DNA from: Liolophura sinensis
Taxonomy: Eukaryota > Mollusca > Polyplacophora > Chitonida > Chitonidae
Direction of reading: 5' to 3'
Length of the DNA: 52,400 nucleotides
Assembly (NCBI RefSeq): GCF_032854445.1
Contig: NW_027018248.1
Coordinates: 1 to 52,400 of the forward strand
Shown piece by piece: positions 1 through 13,059 of the stretch (its first letter is position 1; every line of letters starts with the position of its first letter). The notes under the pieces were generated by a model that was not told where the DNA came from, searched no databases, and saw nothing but the letters and a program-made list of their open reading frames with translations. A program made the position numbers and the translations under genes.

Positions 1-3000
1 TATCAAGTACCTTGTGTTTTTTTTTTATATACAAATGGTTTGGTTTTTTCTACATGTAGATAAAGACATGAGTTTGTCTTTCGACTTAGAAGTAAGACAA
101 CTGCTGGGTGAGTTAAATGGGCTTGGCCCAAAGATTTGACGTCGTCTGGGCTACCGAAGGGCACATAACTTATAATGAAAAGTTGAATATAGTAATGACC
201 AGTCGCGATTGTACATAGTTAATGTAGCCGATTTCAATTAGAAAAATACCAGGCCAAAAATCCTCAAAAGTGGAAAAACTGTTCCAATGCTGCTGGTAAG
301 AGGCTAATCCGACGTATTTTTTGACGAGAAATCGAATGGTGCAAACCACGTTGCTCTCCGACCAATACTTTTGGCTGTAGCCACAAATGAATAATCATTG
401 ATGTCAAGATCACGTGCCCAGCAACGGCTCTTTACTCCATGGAAACCAAGGAAATTTGCAATTTTTCAATAGCTGGAGATGCCTGGCCCAATTGCGCATC
501 TTTTGGCACCTTATTGATGTGGGTCTGTGTTCAATTGTACTTTTTACAGCGGACTGTATCAAGTACCTTGTGTTTTTTTTATATACAAATGGTGTGGTTT
601 TTCTACATGTAGATTAAAGACATTGAGTTTGTCTTCGACTTAGAAGTAAGACATTTGCTGGGTGAGTTAAATGGGCTTGGCCCAAAGATTTGACGTCATC
701 TGGGCTACCGAAGGGCACATAACTTATAATGAAAAGTTGAATATAGTAATGACCAGTCGCGATTGTACATAGTTAATGTAGCCGATTTCAATTAGAAAAA
801 ATACCAGGCAAAAATCCCAAAAGTGGAAAAACTGTTCCAATGCTGCTGGTAACAGGATAATCCGACGTATTTTTTGACGAGAAATCGAATGGTGCAAACC
901 GCGTTGCTCTCCGACCAATACTTTTGGCTGTAGCCACAAATGAATAATCATTGATGTCAAGATCACGTGCCCAGCAACTGCTCTTACTCCATGGAAACCA
1001 AGGAAATTTGCAATTTTTCAACAGCTGGAGATGCCTGGCCCAATTGCGCATCTTTTGTACTTTTGTTCAATTGTACTTTTTACAGCGGACTGTATCAAGT
1101 ACCTTGTGTTTTTTTTATATACAAATGGTTTGGTTTTTCTACATGTAGATCAAGACATTGAGTTTGTCTTCGACTTAGAAGTAAGACAACTGCTGGGTGA
1201 GTTAAATGGGCTTGGCCCAAAGATTTGACGTCGTCTGGGCTACCGAAGGGCACATAACTTATAATGAAAAGTTGAATATAGTAATGACCAGTCGCGATTG
1301 TACATAGTTAATGTAGCCGATTTCAATTAGAAAAAATACCAGGCAAAAATCCAAAAGTGGAAAAACTGTTCCAATGCTGCTGGTAAGAGGCTAATCCGAC
1401 GTATTTTTTGACGAGAAATTGAATGGTGCAAACCACGTTGCTCTCCGACCAATACTTTTGGCTGTAGCCACAAATGAATAATCATTGATGTCAAGATCAC
1501 GTGCCCAGCAACGGCTCTTACTCCATGGAAACCAAGGAAATTTGCAATTTTTCAACAGCTGGAGATGCCTGGCCCAATTTGCGCATCTTTTGGCACCTTA
1601 TTGATGTGGGTCAGTGTTCAATTGTACTTTTTACAGCGGACTGTATCAAGTGCCTTGTGTTTTTTTTATATACAAATGGTTTGGTTTTTTCTACATGTAG
1701 ATAAAGACATTGAGTTTGTCTTCGACTTAGAAGTAAGACATTTGCTGGGTGAGTTAAATGGGCTTGGCCCAAAGATTTGACGTCGTCTGGGCTACCGAAG
1801 GCCACATAACTTATAATGAAAAGTTGAATATAGTAATGACCAGTCGCGATTGTACATAGTTAATGTAGCCGATTTCAATTAGCAAAAAGACCTGGCAAAA
1901 GTCCAAAAGTGGAAAAACTGTTCCAATGCTGCTGGTAAGAGGCTAATCCGACGTATTTTTTGACGAGAAATCGAATGGTGCAAACCGCGTTGCTCTCCGA
2001 CCAATACTTTTGGCTATAGCCACAAATGAATAATCATTGATGTCAAGATCACGTGCCCAGCAACGGCTCTTACTCCATGGAAACCAAGGAAATTTGCAAT
2101 TTTTTCAACAGCTGGAGATGCCTGGCCCAATTGCGCATCTTTTGGCACCTTATTGATGTGGGTCAGTGTTCAATTGTACTTTTTACAGCGGACTGTATCA
2201 AGTACCTTGTGTTTTTTTTATATACAAATGGTGTGGTTTTTCTACATGTAGATAAAGACATTGAGTTTGTCTTCGACTTAGAAGTAAGACATTTGCTGGG
2301 TGAGTTAAATGGGCTTGGCCCAAAGATTTGACGTTGTCTGGGCTACCGAAGGGCACATAACTTATAATGAAAAGTTGAATATAGTAATGACCAGTCGCGA
2401 TTGTACATAGTTAATGTAGCCAATTTCAATTCGCAAAAAGACCTGGCAAAAATCCAAAAGTAGAAAAACTGTTCCAATGCTGCTGGTAAGAGGCTAATCC
2501 GACGTATTTTTTGACGAGAAATCGAATGGTGCAAACCGCGTTGCTCTCCGACCAATACTTTTGGCTGTAGCCACAAATGAATAATCATTGATGTCAAGAT
2601 CACGTGCCCAGCAACGGCTCTTACTCCATGGAAACCAAGGAAATTTGCAATTTTTCAACAGCTGGAGATGCCTGGCCCAATTGCGCATCTTTTGGCACCT
2701 TATTGATGTGGGTCAGTGTTCAATTGTACTTTTTACAGCGGACTGTATCAAGTACCTTGTGTTTTTTTTATATACAAATGGTGTGGTTTTTCTACATGTA
2801 GATAAAGACATTGAGTTTGTCTTCGACTTAGAAGTAAGACATTTGCTGGGTGAGTTAAATGGGCTTGGCCCAAAGATTTGACGTCGTCTGGGCTACCGAA
2901 GGCCACATAACTTATAATGAAAAGTTGAATATAGTAATGACCAGTCGCGATTGTACATAGTTAATGTAGCCGATTTCAATTCGCAAAAAGACCAGGCAAA

Positions 3001-6000
3001 AATCCAAAAGTAGAAAAACTGTTCCAATGCTGCTGGTAAGAGGCTAATCCGACGTATTTTTTGACGAGAAATCGAATGGTGCAAACCGCGTTGCTCTACG
3101 ACCAATACTTTTGGCTGTAGCCACAAATGAATAATCATTGATGTCAAGATGACGTGCCCAGCAACTGCTCTTACTCCATGGAAACCAAGGAAATTTGCAA
3201 TTTTTCAACAGCTGGAGATGCCTGGCCCAATTGCGCATCTTTTGGCACCTTATTGATGTGGGTCAGTGTTCAATTGTACTTTTTACAGCGGACTGTATCA
3301 AGTACCTTGTGGTTTTTTTATATACAAATGGTGTGGTTTTTCTACATGTAGATAAAGACATTGAGTTTGTCTTCGACTTAGAAGTGAGACATTTGCTGGG
3401 TGAGTTAAATGGGCTTGGCCCAAAGATTTGACGTCGTCTGGGCTACCGAAGGCCACATAACTTATAATGAAAAGTTGAATATAGTAATGACCACTCGCGA
3501 TTGTACATAGTTAATGTAGCCGATTTCAATTAGCAAAAAGACCAGGCAAAAATCCAAAAGTGGAAAAATTGTTCCAATGCTGCTGGTAAGAGGCTAATCC
3601 GACGTATTTTTTGACGAGAAATCGAATGGTGCAAACCGCGTTGCTCTCCGACCAATACTTTTGGCTGTAGCCACAAATGAATAATCATTGATGTCAAGAT
3701 CACGTGCCCAGCAACGGCTCTTACTCCATGGAAACCAAGGAAATTTGCAATTTTTCAACAGCTGGAGATGCCTGGCCCAATTGCGCATCTTTTGGCACCT
3801 TATTGATGTGGGTCAGTGTTCAATTGTACTTTTTACAGCGGACTGTATCAAGTACCTTGTGTATTTTTTATATACAAATGGTGTGGTTTTTCTACTTGTA
3901 GATAAAGACATTGAGTTTGTCCTAGACTTAGAAGTAAGACAAGTGCTGGGTGAGTTAAATGGGCTTGGCCCAAAGATTTGACGTCGTCTGGGGTACCGAA
4001 GGGCACATAACTTATAATGAAAAGTTGAATATAGTAATGACCAGTCGCGATTGTACATAGTTAATGTAGCCGAATTCAGTTAGCAAAAAGACCAGGCAAA
4101 AATCCAAAAGTAGAAAAATTGTTCCAATGCTGCTAGTAAGAGGCTAATCCGACGTATTTTTTGACGAGAAATCGAATGGTGCAAACCGCGTTGCTCTCCG
4201 ACCAATACTTTTGGCTGTAGCCACAAATGAATAACCATTGATGTCAAGATCACGTGCCCAGCAACGGCTCTTACTCCATGGAAACCAAGGAAATTTGCAA
4301 TTTTTCAACAGCTGGAGATGCCTGGCCCAATTGCGCATCTTTTGGCACCTTATTGATGTGGGTCAGTGTTCAATTGTACTTTTTACAGCGGACTGTATCA
4401 AGTACCTTGTGTTTTTTTTATATACAAATGGTGTGGTTTTTCTACATGTAGATAAAGACATTGAGTTTGTCTTCGACTTAGAAGTGAGACATTTGCTGGG
4501 TGAGTTAAATGGGCTTGGCCCAAAGATTTGACGTCGTCTGGGCTACCGAAGGCCACATAACTTATAATGAAAAGTTGAATATAGTAATGACCAGTCGCGA
4601 TTGTACATAGTTAATGTAGCCGATTTCAATTAGCAAAAAGACCAGGCAAAAATCCAAAAGTGGAAAAACTGTTCCAATGCTGCTGGTAAGAGGCTAATCC
4701 GACGTATTTTTTGACGAGAAATCGAATGGTGCAAACCGCGTTGCTCTCCGACCAATACTTTTGGCTGTAGCCACAAATGAATAATCATTGATGTCAAGAT
4801 CACGTGCCCAGCAACGGCTCTTACTCCATGGAAACCAAGGAAATTTGCAATTTTTCAACAGCTGGAGATGCCTGGCCCAATTGCGCATCTTTTGGCACCT
4901 TATTGATGTGGGTCAGTGTTCAATTGTACTTTTTACAGCGGACTGTATCAAGTGCCTTGTGTTTTTTTTATATACAAATGGTTTGGTTTTTCTACATGTA
5001 GATAAAGACATTGAGTTTGTCTTCGACTTAGAAGTAAGACATTTGCTGGGTGAGTTAAATGGGCTTGGCCCAAAGATTTGACGTCGTCTGGGCTACCGAA
5101 GGCCACATAACTTATAATGAAAAGTTGAATATAGTAATGACCAGTCGCGATTGTACATAGTTAATGTAGCCGATTTCAATTAGCAAAAAGACCTGGCAAA
5201 AATCCAAAAGTGGAAAAACTGTTCCAATGCTGCTGGTAAGAGGCTAATCCGACGTATTTTTTGACGAGAAATCGAATGGTGCAAACCGCGTTGCTCTCCG
5301 ACCAATACTTTTGGCTGTAGCCACAAATGAATAATCATTGATGTCAAGATCACGTGCCCAGCAACGGCTCTTACTCCATGGAAACCAAGGAAATTTGCAA
5401 TTTTTTCAACAGCTGGAGATGCCTGGCCCAATTGCGCATCTTTTGGCACCTTATTGATGTGGGTCAGTGTTCAATTGTCCTTTTTACAGCGGACTGTATC
5501 AAGTACCTTGTGTTTTTTTTATATACAAATGGTGTGGTTTTTCTACATGTAGATAAAGACATTGAGTTTGTCTTCGACTTAGAAGTAAGACATTTGCTGG
5601 GTGAGTTAAATGGGCTTGGCCCAAAGATTTGACGTTGTCTGGGCTACCGAAGGGCACATAACTTATAATGAAAAGTTGAATATAGTAATGACCAGTCGCG
5701 ATTGTACATAGTTAATGTAGCCGATTTCAATTCGCAAAAAGACCAGGCAAAAATACAAAAGTAGAAAAACTGTTCCAATGCTGCTGGTAAGAGGCTAATC
5801 CGACGTATTTTTTGACGAGAAATCGAATGGTGCAAACCGCGTTGCTCTCCGACCAATACTTTTGGCTGTAGCCACAAATGAATAATCATTGATGTCAAGA
5901 TCACGTGCCCAGCAACTGCTCTTACTCCATGGAAACCAAGGAAATTTGCAATTTTTCAACAGCTGGAGATGCCTGGCCCAATTGCGCATCTTTTGGCACC

Positions 6001-6454
6001 TTATTGATGTGGGTCAGTGTTCAATTGTACTTTTTACAGCGGACTGTATCAAGTACCTTGTGTTTTTTTTATATACAAATGGTTTGGTTTTTCTACATGT
6101 AGGTAAAGACATTGAGTTTGTCTTCGACTTAGAAGTAAGACATTTGCTGGGTGAGTTAAATGGGCTTGGCCCAAAGATTTGACGTCGTCTGGGCTACCGA
6201 AGGCCACATAACTTATAATGAAAAGTTGAATATAGTAATGACCAGTCGCGATTGTACATAGTTAATGTAGCCGATTTCAATTAGCAAAAAGACCTGGCAA
6301 AAATCCAAAAGTGGAAAAACTGTTCCAATGCTGCAGGTAAGAGGCTAATCCGACGTATTTTTTGACGAGAAATCGAATGGTGCAAACCGCGTTGCTCTCC
6401 GACCAATACTTTTGGCTATAGCCACAAATGAATAATCATTGATGTCAAGATCAC
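1..6454. repeat. Array segment 1: mosaic of monomer variants
   Basis: This segment holds a partial unit plus anchors 414 to 5905. The order is only loosely periodic. Units at 1501 and 4804 share AAGTGCCTTG and GGTTTGG and lie six units (3303 bp) apart. Units at 2053 and 5354 share a T6 form before CAAC and the following GACGTTGTCTGGG, also six units apart. Units at 967, 3154 and 5905 carry AACTGCTC instead of AACGGCTC. The unit at 3154 has GTGGTTTTTTT, and the next one (3704) has CTACTTGTAG, which breaks the 12-bp palindrome. After that comes GAATTCAGTTAGC near 4070. The same markers recur in order near 37-39 kb. The first 1.6 kb has several private indels, including a T10 tract at the start and TAGATTAAAG near 611. 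Confidence 0.85.
967..1500. repeat. Shortened 534-bp monomer with a local replacement
   Basis: This unit is 534 bp instead of 550. Near 1057-1064 the 24 bases that normally lie between TCTTTT and GTTCAATTG are replaced by the 8 bases GTACTTTT, a net loss of exactly 16 bp. The same 8 bases occur normally just downstream (TTGTACTTTTTAC), so the insert looks like a short copy of neighbouring sequence. That is consistent with template slippage or microhomology repair, or with an assembly or sequencing artefact. I saw this change in no other unit of the window. Confidence 0.85.
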
Positions 6455-9400
6455 GTGCCCAGCAACGGCTCTTACTCCATGGAAACCAAGGAAATTTGCA
6501 ATTTTTTCAACAGCTGGAGATGCCTGGCCCAATTGCGCATCTTTTGGCACCTTATTGATGTGGGTCAGTGTTCAATTGTCCTTTTTACAGCGGACTGTAT
6601 CAAGTACCTTGTGTTTTTTTTATATACAAATGGTGTGGTTTTTCTACATGTAGATAAAGACATTGAGATTGTCTTCGACTTAGAAGTAAGACATTTGCTG
6701 GGTGAGTTAAATGGGCTTGGCCCAAAGATTTGACGTTGTCTGGGCTACCGAAGGGCACATAACTTATAATGAAAAGTTGAATATAGTAATGACCAGTCGC
6801 GATTGTACATAGTTAATGTAGCCGATTTCAATTAGCAAAAAGACCTGGCAAAAATCCAAAAGTGGAAAAACTGTTCCAATGCTGCTGGTAAGAGGCTAAT
6901 CCGACGTATTTTTTGACGAGAAATCGAATGGTGCAAACCGCGTTGCTCTCCGACCAATACTTTTGGCTGTAGCCACAAATGAATAATCATTGATGTCAAG
7001 ATCACGTGCCCAGCAACGGCTCTTACTCCATGGAAACCAAGGAAATTTGCAATTTTTTCAACAGCTGGAGATGCCTGGCCCAATTGCGCATCTTTTGGCA
7101 CCTTATTGATGTGGGTCAGTGTTCAATTGTCCTTTTTACAGCGGACTGTATCAAGTACCTTGTGTTTTTTTTATATACAAATGGTGTGGTTTTTCTACAT
7201 GTAGATAAAGACATTGAGTTTGTCTTCGACTTAGAAGTAAGACATTTGCTGGGTGAGTTAAATGGGCTTGGCCCAAAGATTTGACGTTGTCTGGGCTACC
7301 GAAGGGCACATAACTTATAATGAAAAGTTGAATATAGTAATGACCAGTCGCGATTGTACATAGTTAATGTAGCCGATTTCAATTCGCAAAAAGACCAGGC
7401 AAAAATCCAAAAGTAGAAAAACTGTTCCAATGCTGCTGGTAAGAGGCTAATCCGACGTATTTTTTGACGAGAAATCGAATGGTGCAAACCGCGTTGCTCT
7501 CCGACCAATACTTTTGGCTGTAGCCACAAATGAATAATCATTGATGTCAAGATCACGTGCCCAGCAACTGCTCTTACTCCATGGAAACCAAGGAAATTTG
7601 CAATTTTTCAACAGCTGGAGATGCCTGGCCCAATTGCGCATCTTTTGGCACCTTATATGTGGGTCAGTGTTCAATTGTACTTTTTACAGCGGACTGTATC
7701 AAGTACCTTGTGTTTTTTTTATATACAAATGGTTTGGTTTTTCTACATGTAGGTAAAGACATTGAGTTTGTCTTCGACTTAGAAGTAAGACATTTGCTGG
7801 GTGAGTTAAATGGGCTTGGCCCAAAGATTTGACGTCGTCTGGGCTACCGAAGGCCACATAACTTATAATGAAAAGTTGAATATAGTAATGACCAGTCGCG
7901 ATTGTACATAGTTAATGTAGCCGATTTCAATTAGCAAAAAGACCTGGCAAAAATCCAAAAGTGGAAAAACTGTTCCAATGCTGCAGGTAAGAGGCTAATC
8001 CGACGTATTTTTTGACGAGAAATCGAATGGTGCAAACCGCGTTGCTCTCCGACCAATACTTTTGGCTATAGCCACAAATGAATAATCATTGATGTCAAGA
8101 TCACGTGCCCAGCAACGGCTCTTACTCCATGGAAACCAAGGAAATTTGCAATTTTTTCAACAGCTGGAGATGCCTGGCCCAATTGCGCATCTTTTGGCAC
8201 CTTATTGATGTGGGTCAGTGTTCAATTGTCCTTTTTACAGCGGACTGTATCAAGTACCTTGTGTTTTTTTTATATACAAATGGTGTGGTTTTTCTACATG
8301 TAGATAAAGACATTGAGATTGTCTTCGACTTAGAAGTAAGACATTTGCTGGGTGAGTTAAATGGGCTTGGCCCAAAGATTTGACGTTGTCTGGGCTACCG
8401 AAGGGCACATAACTTATAATGAAAAGTTGAATATAGTAATGACCAGTCGCGATTGTACATAGTTAATGTAGCCAATTTCAATTCGCAAAAAGACCAGGCA
8501 AAAATCCAAAAGTGGAAAAACTGTTCCAATGCTGCTGGTAAGAGGCTAATCCGACGTATTTTTTGACGAGAAATCGAATGGTGCAAACCGCGTTGCTCTC
8601 CGACCAATACTTTTGGCTGTAGCCACAAATGAATAATCATTGATGTCAAGATCACGTGCCCAGCAACGGCTCTTACTCCATGGAAACCAAGGAAATTTGC
8701 AATTTTTCAACAGCTGGAGATGCCTGGCCCAATTGCGCATCTTTTGGCACCTTATTGATGTGGGTCAGTGTTCAATTGTACTTTTTACATCAGACTTTAT
8801 CATGTACCTTGTGTTTTTTTTATATACAAATGGTGTGGTTTTTCTACATGTAGATAAAGACATTGAGTTTGTCTTCGACTTAGAAGTGAGACATTTGCTG
8901 GGTGAGTTAAATGGGCTTGGCCCAAAGATTTGACGTCGTCTGGGCTACCGAAGGCCACATAACTTATAATGAAAAGTTGAATATAGTAATGACCAGTCGC
9001 GATTGTACATAGTTAATGTAGCCGATTTCAATTAGCAAAAAGACCTGGCAAAAATCCAAAAGTGGAAAAACTGTTCCAATGCTGCTGGTAAGAGGCTAAT
9101 CCGACGTATTTTTTGACGAGAAATCGAATGGTGCAAACCGCGTTGCTCTCCGACCAATACTTTTGGCTGTAGCCACAAATGAATAATCATTGATGTCAAG
9201 ATCACGTGCCCAGCAACGGCTCTTACTCCATGGAAACCAAGGAAATTTGCAATTTTTCAACAGCTGGAGATGCCTGGCCCAATTGCGCATCTTTTGGCAC
9301 CTTATTGATGTGGGTCAGTGTTCAATTGTCCTTTTAACAGCGGACTGTATCAAGTACCTTGTGTTTTTTTTATATACAAATGGTGTGGTTTTTTCTACAT

Positions 9401-12400
9401 GTAGATAAAGACATTGAGTTTGTCTTCGACTTAGAAGTAAGACAACTGCTGGGTGAGTTAAATGGGCTTTTCCCAAAGATTTGACGTCGTCTGGGCTACC
9501 GAAGGGCACATAACTTATAATGAAAAGTTGAATATAGTAATGACCAGTCGCGATTGTACATAGTTAATGTAGCCCATTTCAATTAGCAAAAAGACCTGGC
9601 AAAAATCCAAAAGTGGAAAAACTGTTCCAATGCTGCAGGTAAGAGGCTAATCCGACGTATTTTTTGACGAGAAATCGAATGGTGCAAACCGCGTTGCTCT
9701 CCGACCAATACTTTTGGCTATAGCCACAAATGAATAATCATTGATGTCAAGATCACGTGCCCAGCAACGGCTCTTACTCCATGGAAACCAAGGAAATTTG
9801 CAATTTTTTCAACAGCTGGAGATGCCTGGCCCAATTGCGCATCTTTTGGCACCTTATTGATGTGGGTCAGTGTTCAATTGTCCTTTTTACAGCGGACTGT
9901 ATCAAGTACCTTGTGTTTTTTTTATATACAAATGGTGTGGTTTTTCTACATGTAGATAAAGACATTGAGATTGTCTTCGACTTAGAAGTAAGACATTTGC
10001 TGGGTGAGTTAAATGGGCTTGGCCCAAAGATTTGACGTTGTCTGGGCTACCGAAGGGCACATAACTTATAATGAAAAGTTGAATATAGTAATGACCAGTC
10101 GCGATTGTACATAGTTAATGTAGCCGATTTCAATTAGCAAAAAGACCTGGCAAAAATCCAAAAGTGGAAAAACTGTTCCAATGCTGCTGGTAAGAGGCTA
10201 ATCCGACGTATTTTTTGACGAGAAATCGAATGGTGCAAACCGCGTTGCTCTCCGACCAATACTTTTGGCTGTAGCCACAAATGAATAATCATTGATGTCA
10301 AGATCACGTGCCCAGCAACGGCTCTTACTCCATGGAAACCAAGGAAATTTGCAATTTTTTCAACAGCTGGAGATGCCTGGCCCAATTGCGCATCTTTTGG
10401 CACCTTATTGATGTGGGTCAGTGTTCAATTGTCCTTTTTACAGCGGACTGTATCAAGTACCTTGTGTTTTTTTTATATACAAATGGTGTGGTTTTTCTAC
10501 ATGTAGATAAAGACATTGAGTTTGTCTTCGACTTAGAAGTAAGACATTTGCTGGGTGAGTTAAATGGGCTTGGCCCAAAGATTTGACGTTGTCTGGGCTA
10601 CCGAAGGGCACATAACTTATAATGAAAAGTTGAATATAGTAATGACCAGTCGCGATTGTACATAGTTAATGTAGCCGATTTCAATTCGCAAAAAGACCAG
10701 GCAAAAATCCAAAAGTAGAAAAACTGTTCCAATGCTGCTGGTAAGAGGCTAATCCGACGTATTTTTTGACGAGAAATCGAATGGTGCAAACCGCGTTGCT
10801 CTCCGACCAATACTTTTGGCTGTAGCCACAAATGAATAATCATTGATGTCAAGATCACGTGCCCAGCAACTGCTCTTACTCCATGGAAACCAAGGAAATT
10901 TGCAATTTTTCAACAGCTGGAGATGCCTGGCCCAATTGCGCATCTTTTGGCACCTTATTGATGTGGGTCAGTGTTCAATTGTACTTTTTACAGCGGACTG
11001 TATCAAGTACCTTGTGTTTTTTTTATATACAAATGTTTTTCTACATGTAGGTAAAGACATTGAGTTTGTCTTCGACTTAGAAGTAAGACATTTGCTGGGT
11101 GAGTTAAATGGGCTTGGCCCAAAGATTTGACGTCGTCTGGGCTACCGAAGGCCACATAACTTATAATGAAAAGTTGAATATAGTAATGACCAGTCGCGAT
11201 TGTACATAGTTAATGTAGCCGATTTCAATTAGCAAAAAGACCTGGCAAAAATCCAAAAGTGGAAAAACTGTTCCAATGCTGCAGGTAAAGAGGCTAATCC
11301 GACGTATTTTTTTGACGAGAAATCGAATGGTGCAAACCGCGTTGCTCTCCGACCAATACTTTTGGCTATAGCCACAAATGAATAATCATTGATGTCAAGA
11401 TCACGTGCCCAGCAACGGCTCTTACTCCATGGAAACCAAGGAAATTTGCAATTTTTTCAACAGCTGGAGATGCCTGGCCCAATTGCGCATCTTTTGGCAC
11501 CTTATTGATGTGGGTCAGTGTTCAATTGTCCTTTTTACAGCGGACTGTATCAAGTACCTTGTGTTTTTTTTATATACAAATGGTGTGGTTTTTTCTACAT
11601 GTAGATAAAGACATTGAGATTGTCTTCGACTTAGAAAGTAAGACATTTGCTGGGTGAGTTAAATGGGCTTGGCCCAAAGATTTGACGTTGTCTGGGCTAC
11701 GAAGGGCACATAACTTATAATGAAAAGTTGAATATAGTAATGACCAGTCGCGATTGTACATAGTTAATGTAGCCAATTTCAATTCGCAAAAAGACCAGGC
11801 AAAAATCCAAAAGTGGAAAAACTGTTCCAATGCTGCTGGTAAGAGGCTAATCCGACGTATTTTTTTGACGAGAAATCGAATGGTGCAAACCGCGTTGCTC
11901 TCCGACCAATACTTTTGGCTGTAGCCACAAATGAATAATCATTGATGTCAAGATCACGTGCCCAGCAACGGCTCTTACTCCATGGAAACCAAGGAAATTT
12001 GCAATTTTTCAACAGCTGGAGATGCCTGGCCCAATTGCGCATCTTTTGGCACCTTATTGATGTGGGTCAGTGTTCAATTGTACTTTTTACATCAGACTTT
12101 ATCATGTACCTTGTGTTTTTTTTATATACAAATGGTGTGGTTTTTCTACATGTAGATAAAGACATTGAGTTTGTCTTCGACTTAGAAGTGAGACATTTGC
12201 TGGGTGAGTTAAATGGGCTTGGCCCAAAGATTTGACGTCGTCTGGGCTACCGAAGGCCACATAACTTATAATGAAAAGTTGAATATAGTAATGACCAGTC
12301 GCGATTGTACATAGTTAATGTAGCCGATTTCAATTAGCAAAAAGACCTGGCAAAAATCCAAAAGTGGAAAAAACTGTTCCAATGCTGCTGGTAAGAGGCT

Positions 12401-13059
12401 AATCCGACGTATTTTTTGACGAGAAATCGAATGGTGCAAACCGCGTTGCTCTCCGACCAATACTTTTGGCTGTAGCCACAAATGAATAATCATTGATGTC
12501 AAGATCACGTGCCCAGCAACGGCTCTTACTCCATGGAAACCAAGGAAATTTGCAATTTTTCAACAGCTGGAGATGCCTGGCCCAATTGCGCATCTTTTGG
12601 CACCTTATTGATGTGGGGTCAGTGTTCAATTGTCCTTTTAACAGCGGACTGTATCAAGTACCTTGTGTTTTTTTTATATACAAATGGTGTGGTTTTTCTA
12701 CATGTAGATAAAGACATTGAGTTTGTCTTCGACTTAGAAGTAAGACAACTGCTGGGTGAGTTAAATGGGCTTTTCCCAAAGATTTGACGTCGTCTGGGCT
12801 ACCGAAGGGCACATAACTTATAATGAAAAGTTGAATATAGTAATGACCAGTCGCGATTGTACATAGTTAATGTAGCCCATTTCAATTAGCAAAAAGACCT
12901 GGCAAAAATCCAAAAGTGGAAAAACTGTTCCAATGCTGCAGGTAAGAGGCTAATCCGACGTATTTTTTGACGAGAAATCGAATGGTGCAAACCGCGTTGC
13001 TCTCCGACCAATACTTTTGGCTATAGCCACAAATGAATAATCATTGATGTCAAGATCAC
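6455..13059. repeat. Higher-order repeat, 6 units (~3.3 kb), two copies
   Basis: Anchors 6455-9206 and 9757-12509 form two successive 6-unit blocks. Matching units are 3300-3303 bp apart: 6455/9757, 7006/10308, 7557/10859, 8105/11405, 8656/11958 and 9206/12509. Diagnostic variants are shared in order. Positions 1 and 4 of the block carry GACATTGAGATTG and are preceded by CTGCAGGTAAG and GGCTATAGCC. Position 3 carries AACTGCTC. Position 5 carries CATCAGACTTTATCATG. Position 6 carries GGGCTTTTCCC. The first three and last three units share a related head unit, so the 6-mer contains a 3-unit (about 1650 bp) sub-rhythm. Single-copy differences include a 2-bp loss at about 7656 and a 6-bp loss at about 11036. 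Confidence 0.9.
11280..12620. other. Internal indel-rich stretch
   Basis: Private homopolymer gains and losses cluster here: GGTAAAGAGG (11285), T7 in GTATTTTTTTGACG (about 11307 and 11860), T6 in GGTTTTTTCTAC (11589), TAGAAAGTAAG (11634), GGCTACGAAGG (11697), GGAAAAAACTG (12367) and ATGTGGGGTC (12612). The matching HOR copy about 3.3 kb upstream is mostly clean at these bases. An uncorrected read segment or an assembly join is therefore plausible. Confidence 0.65.
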
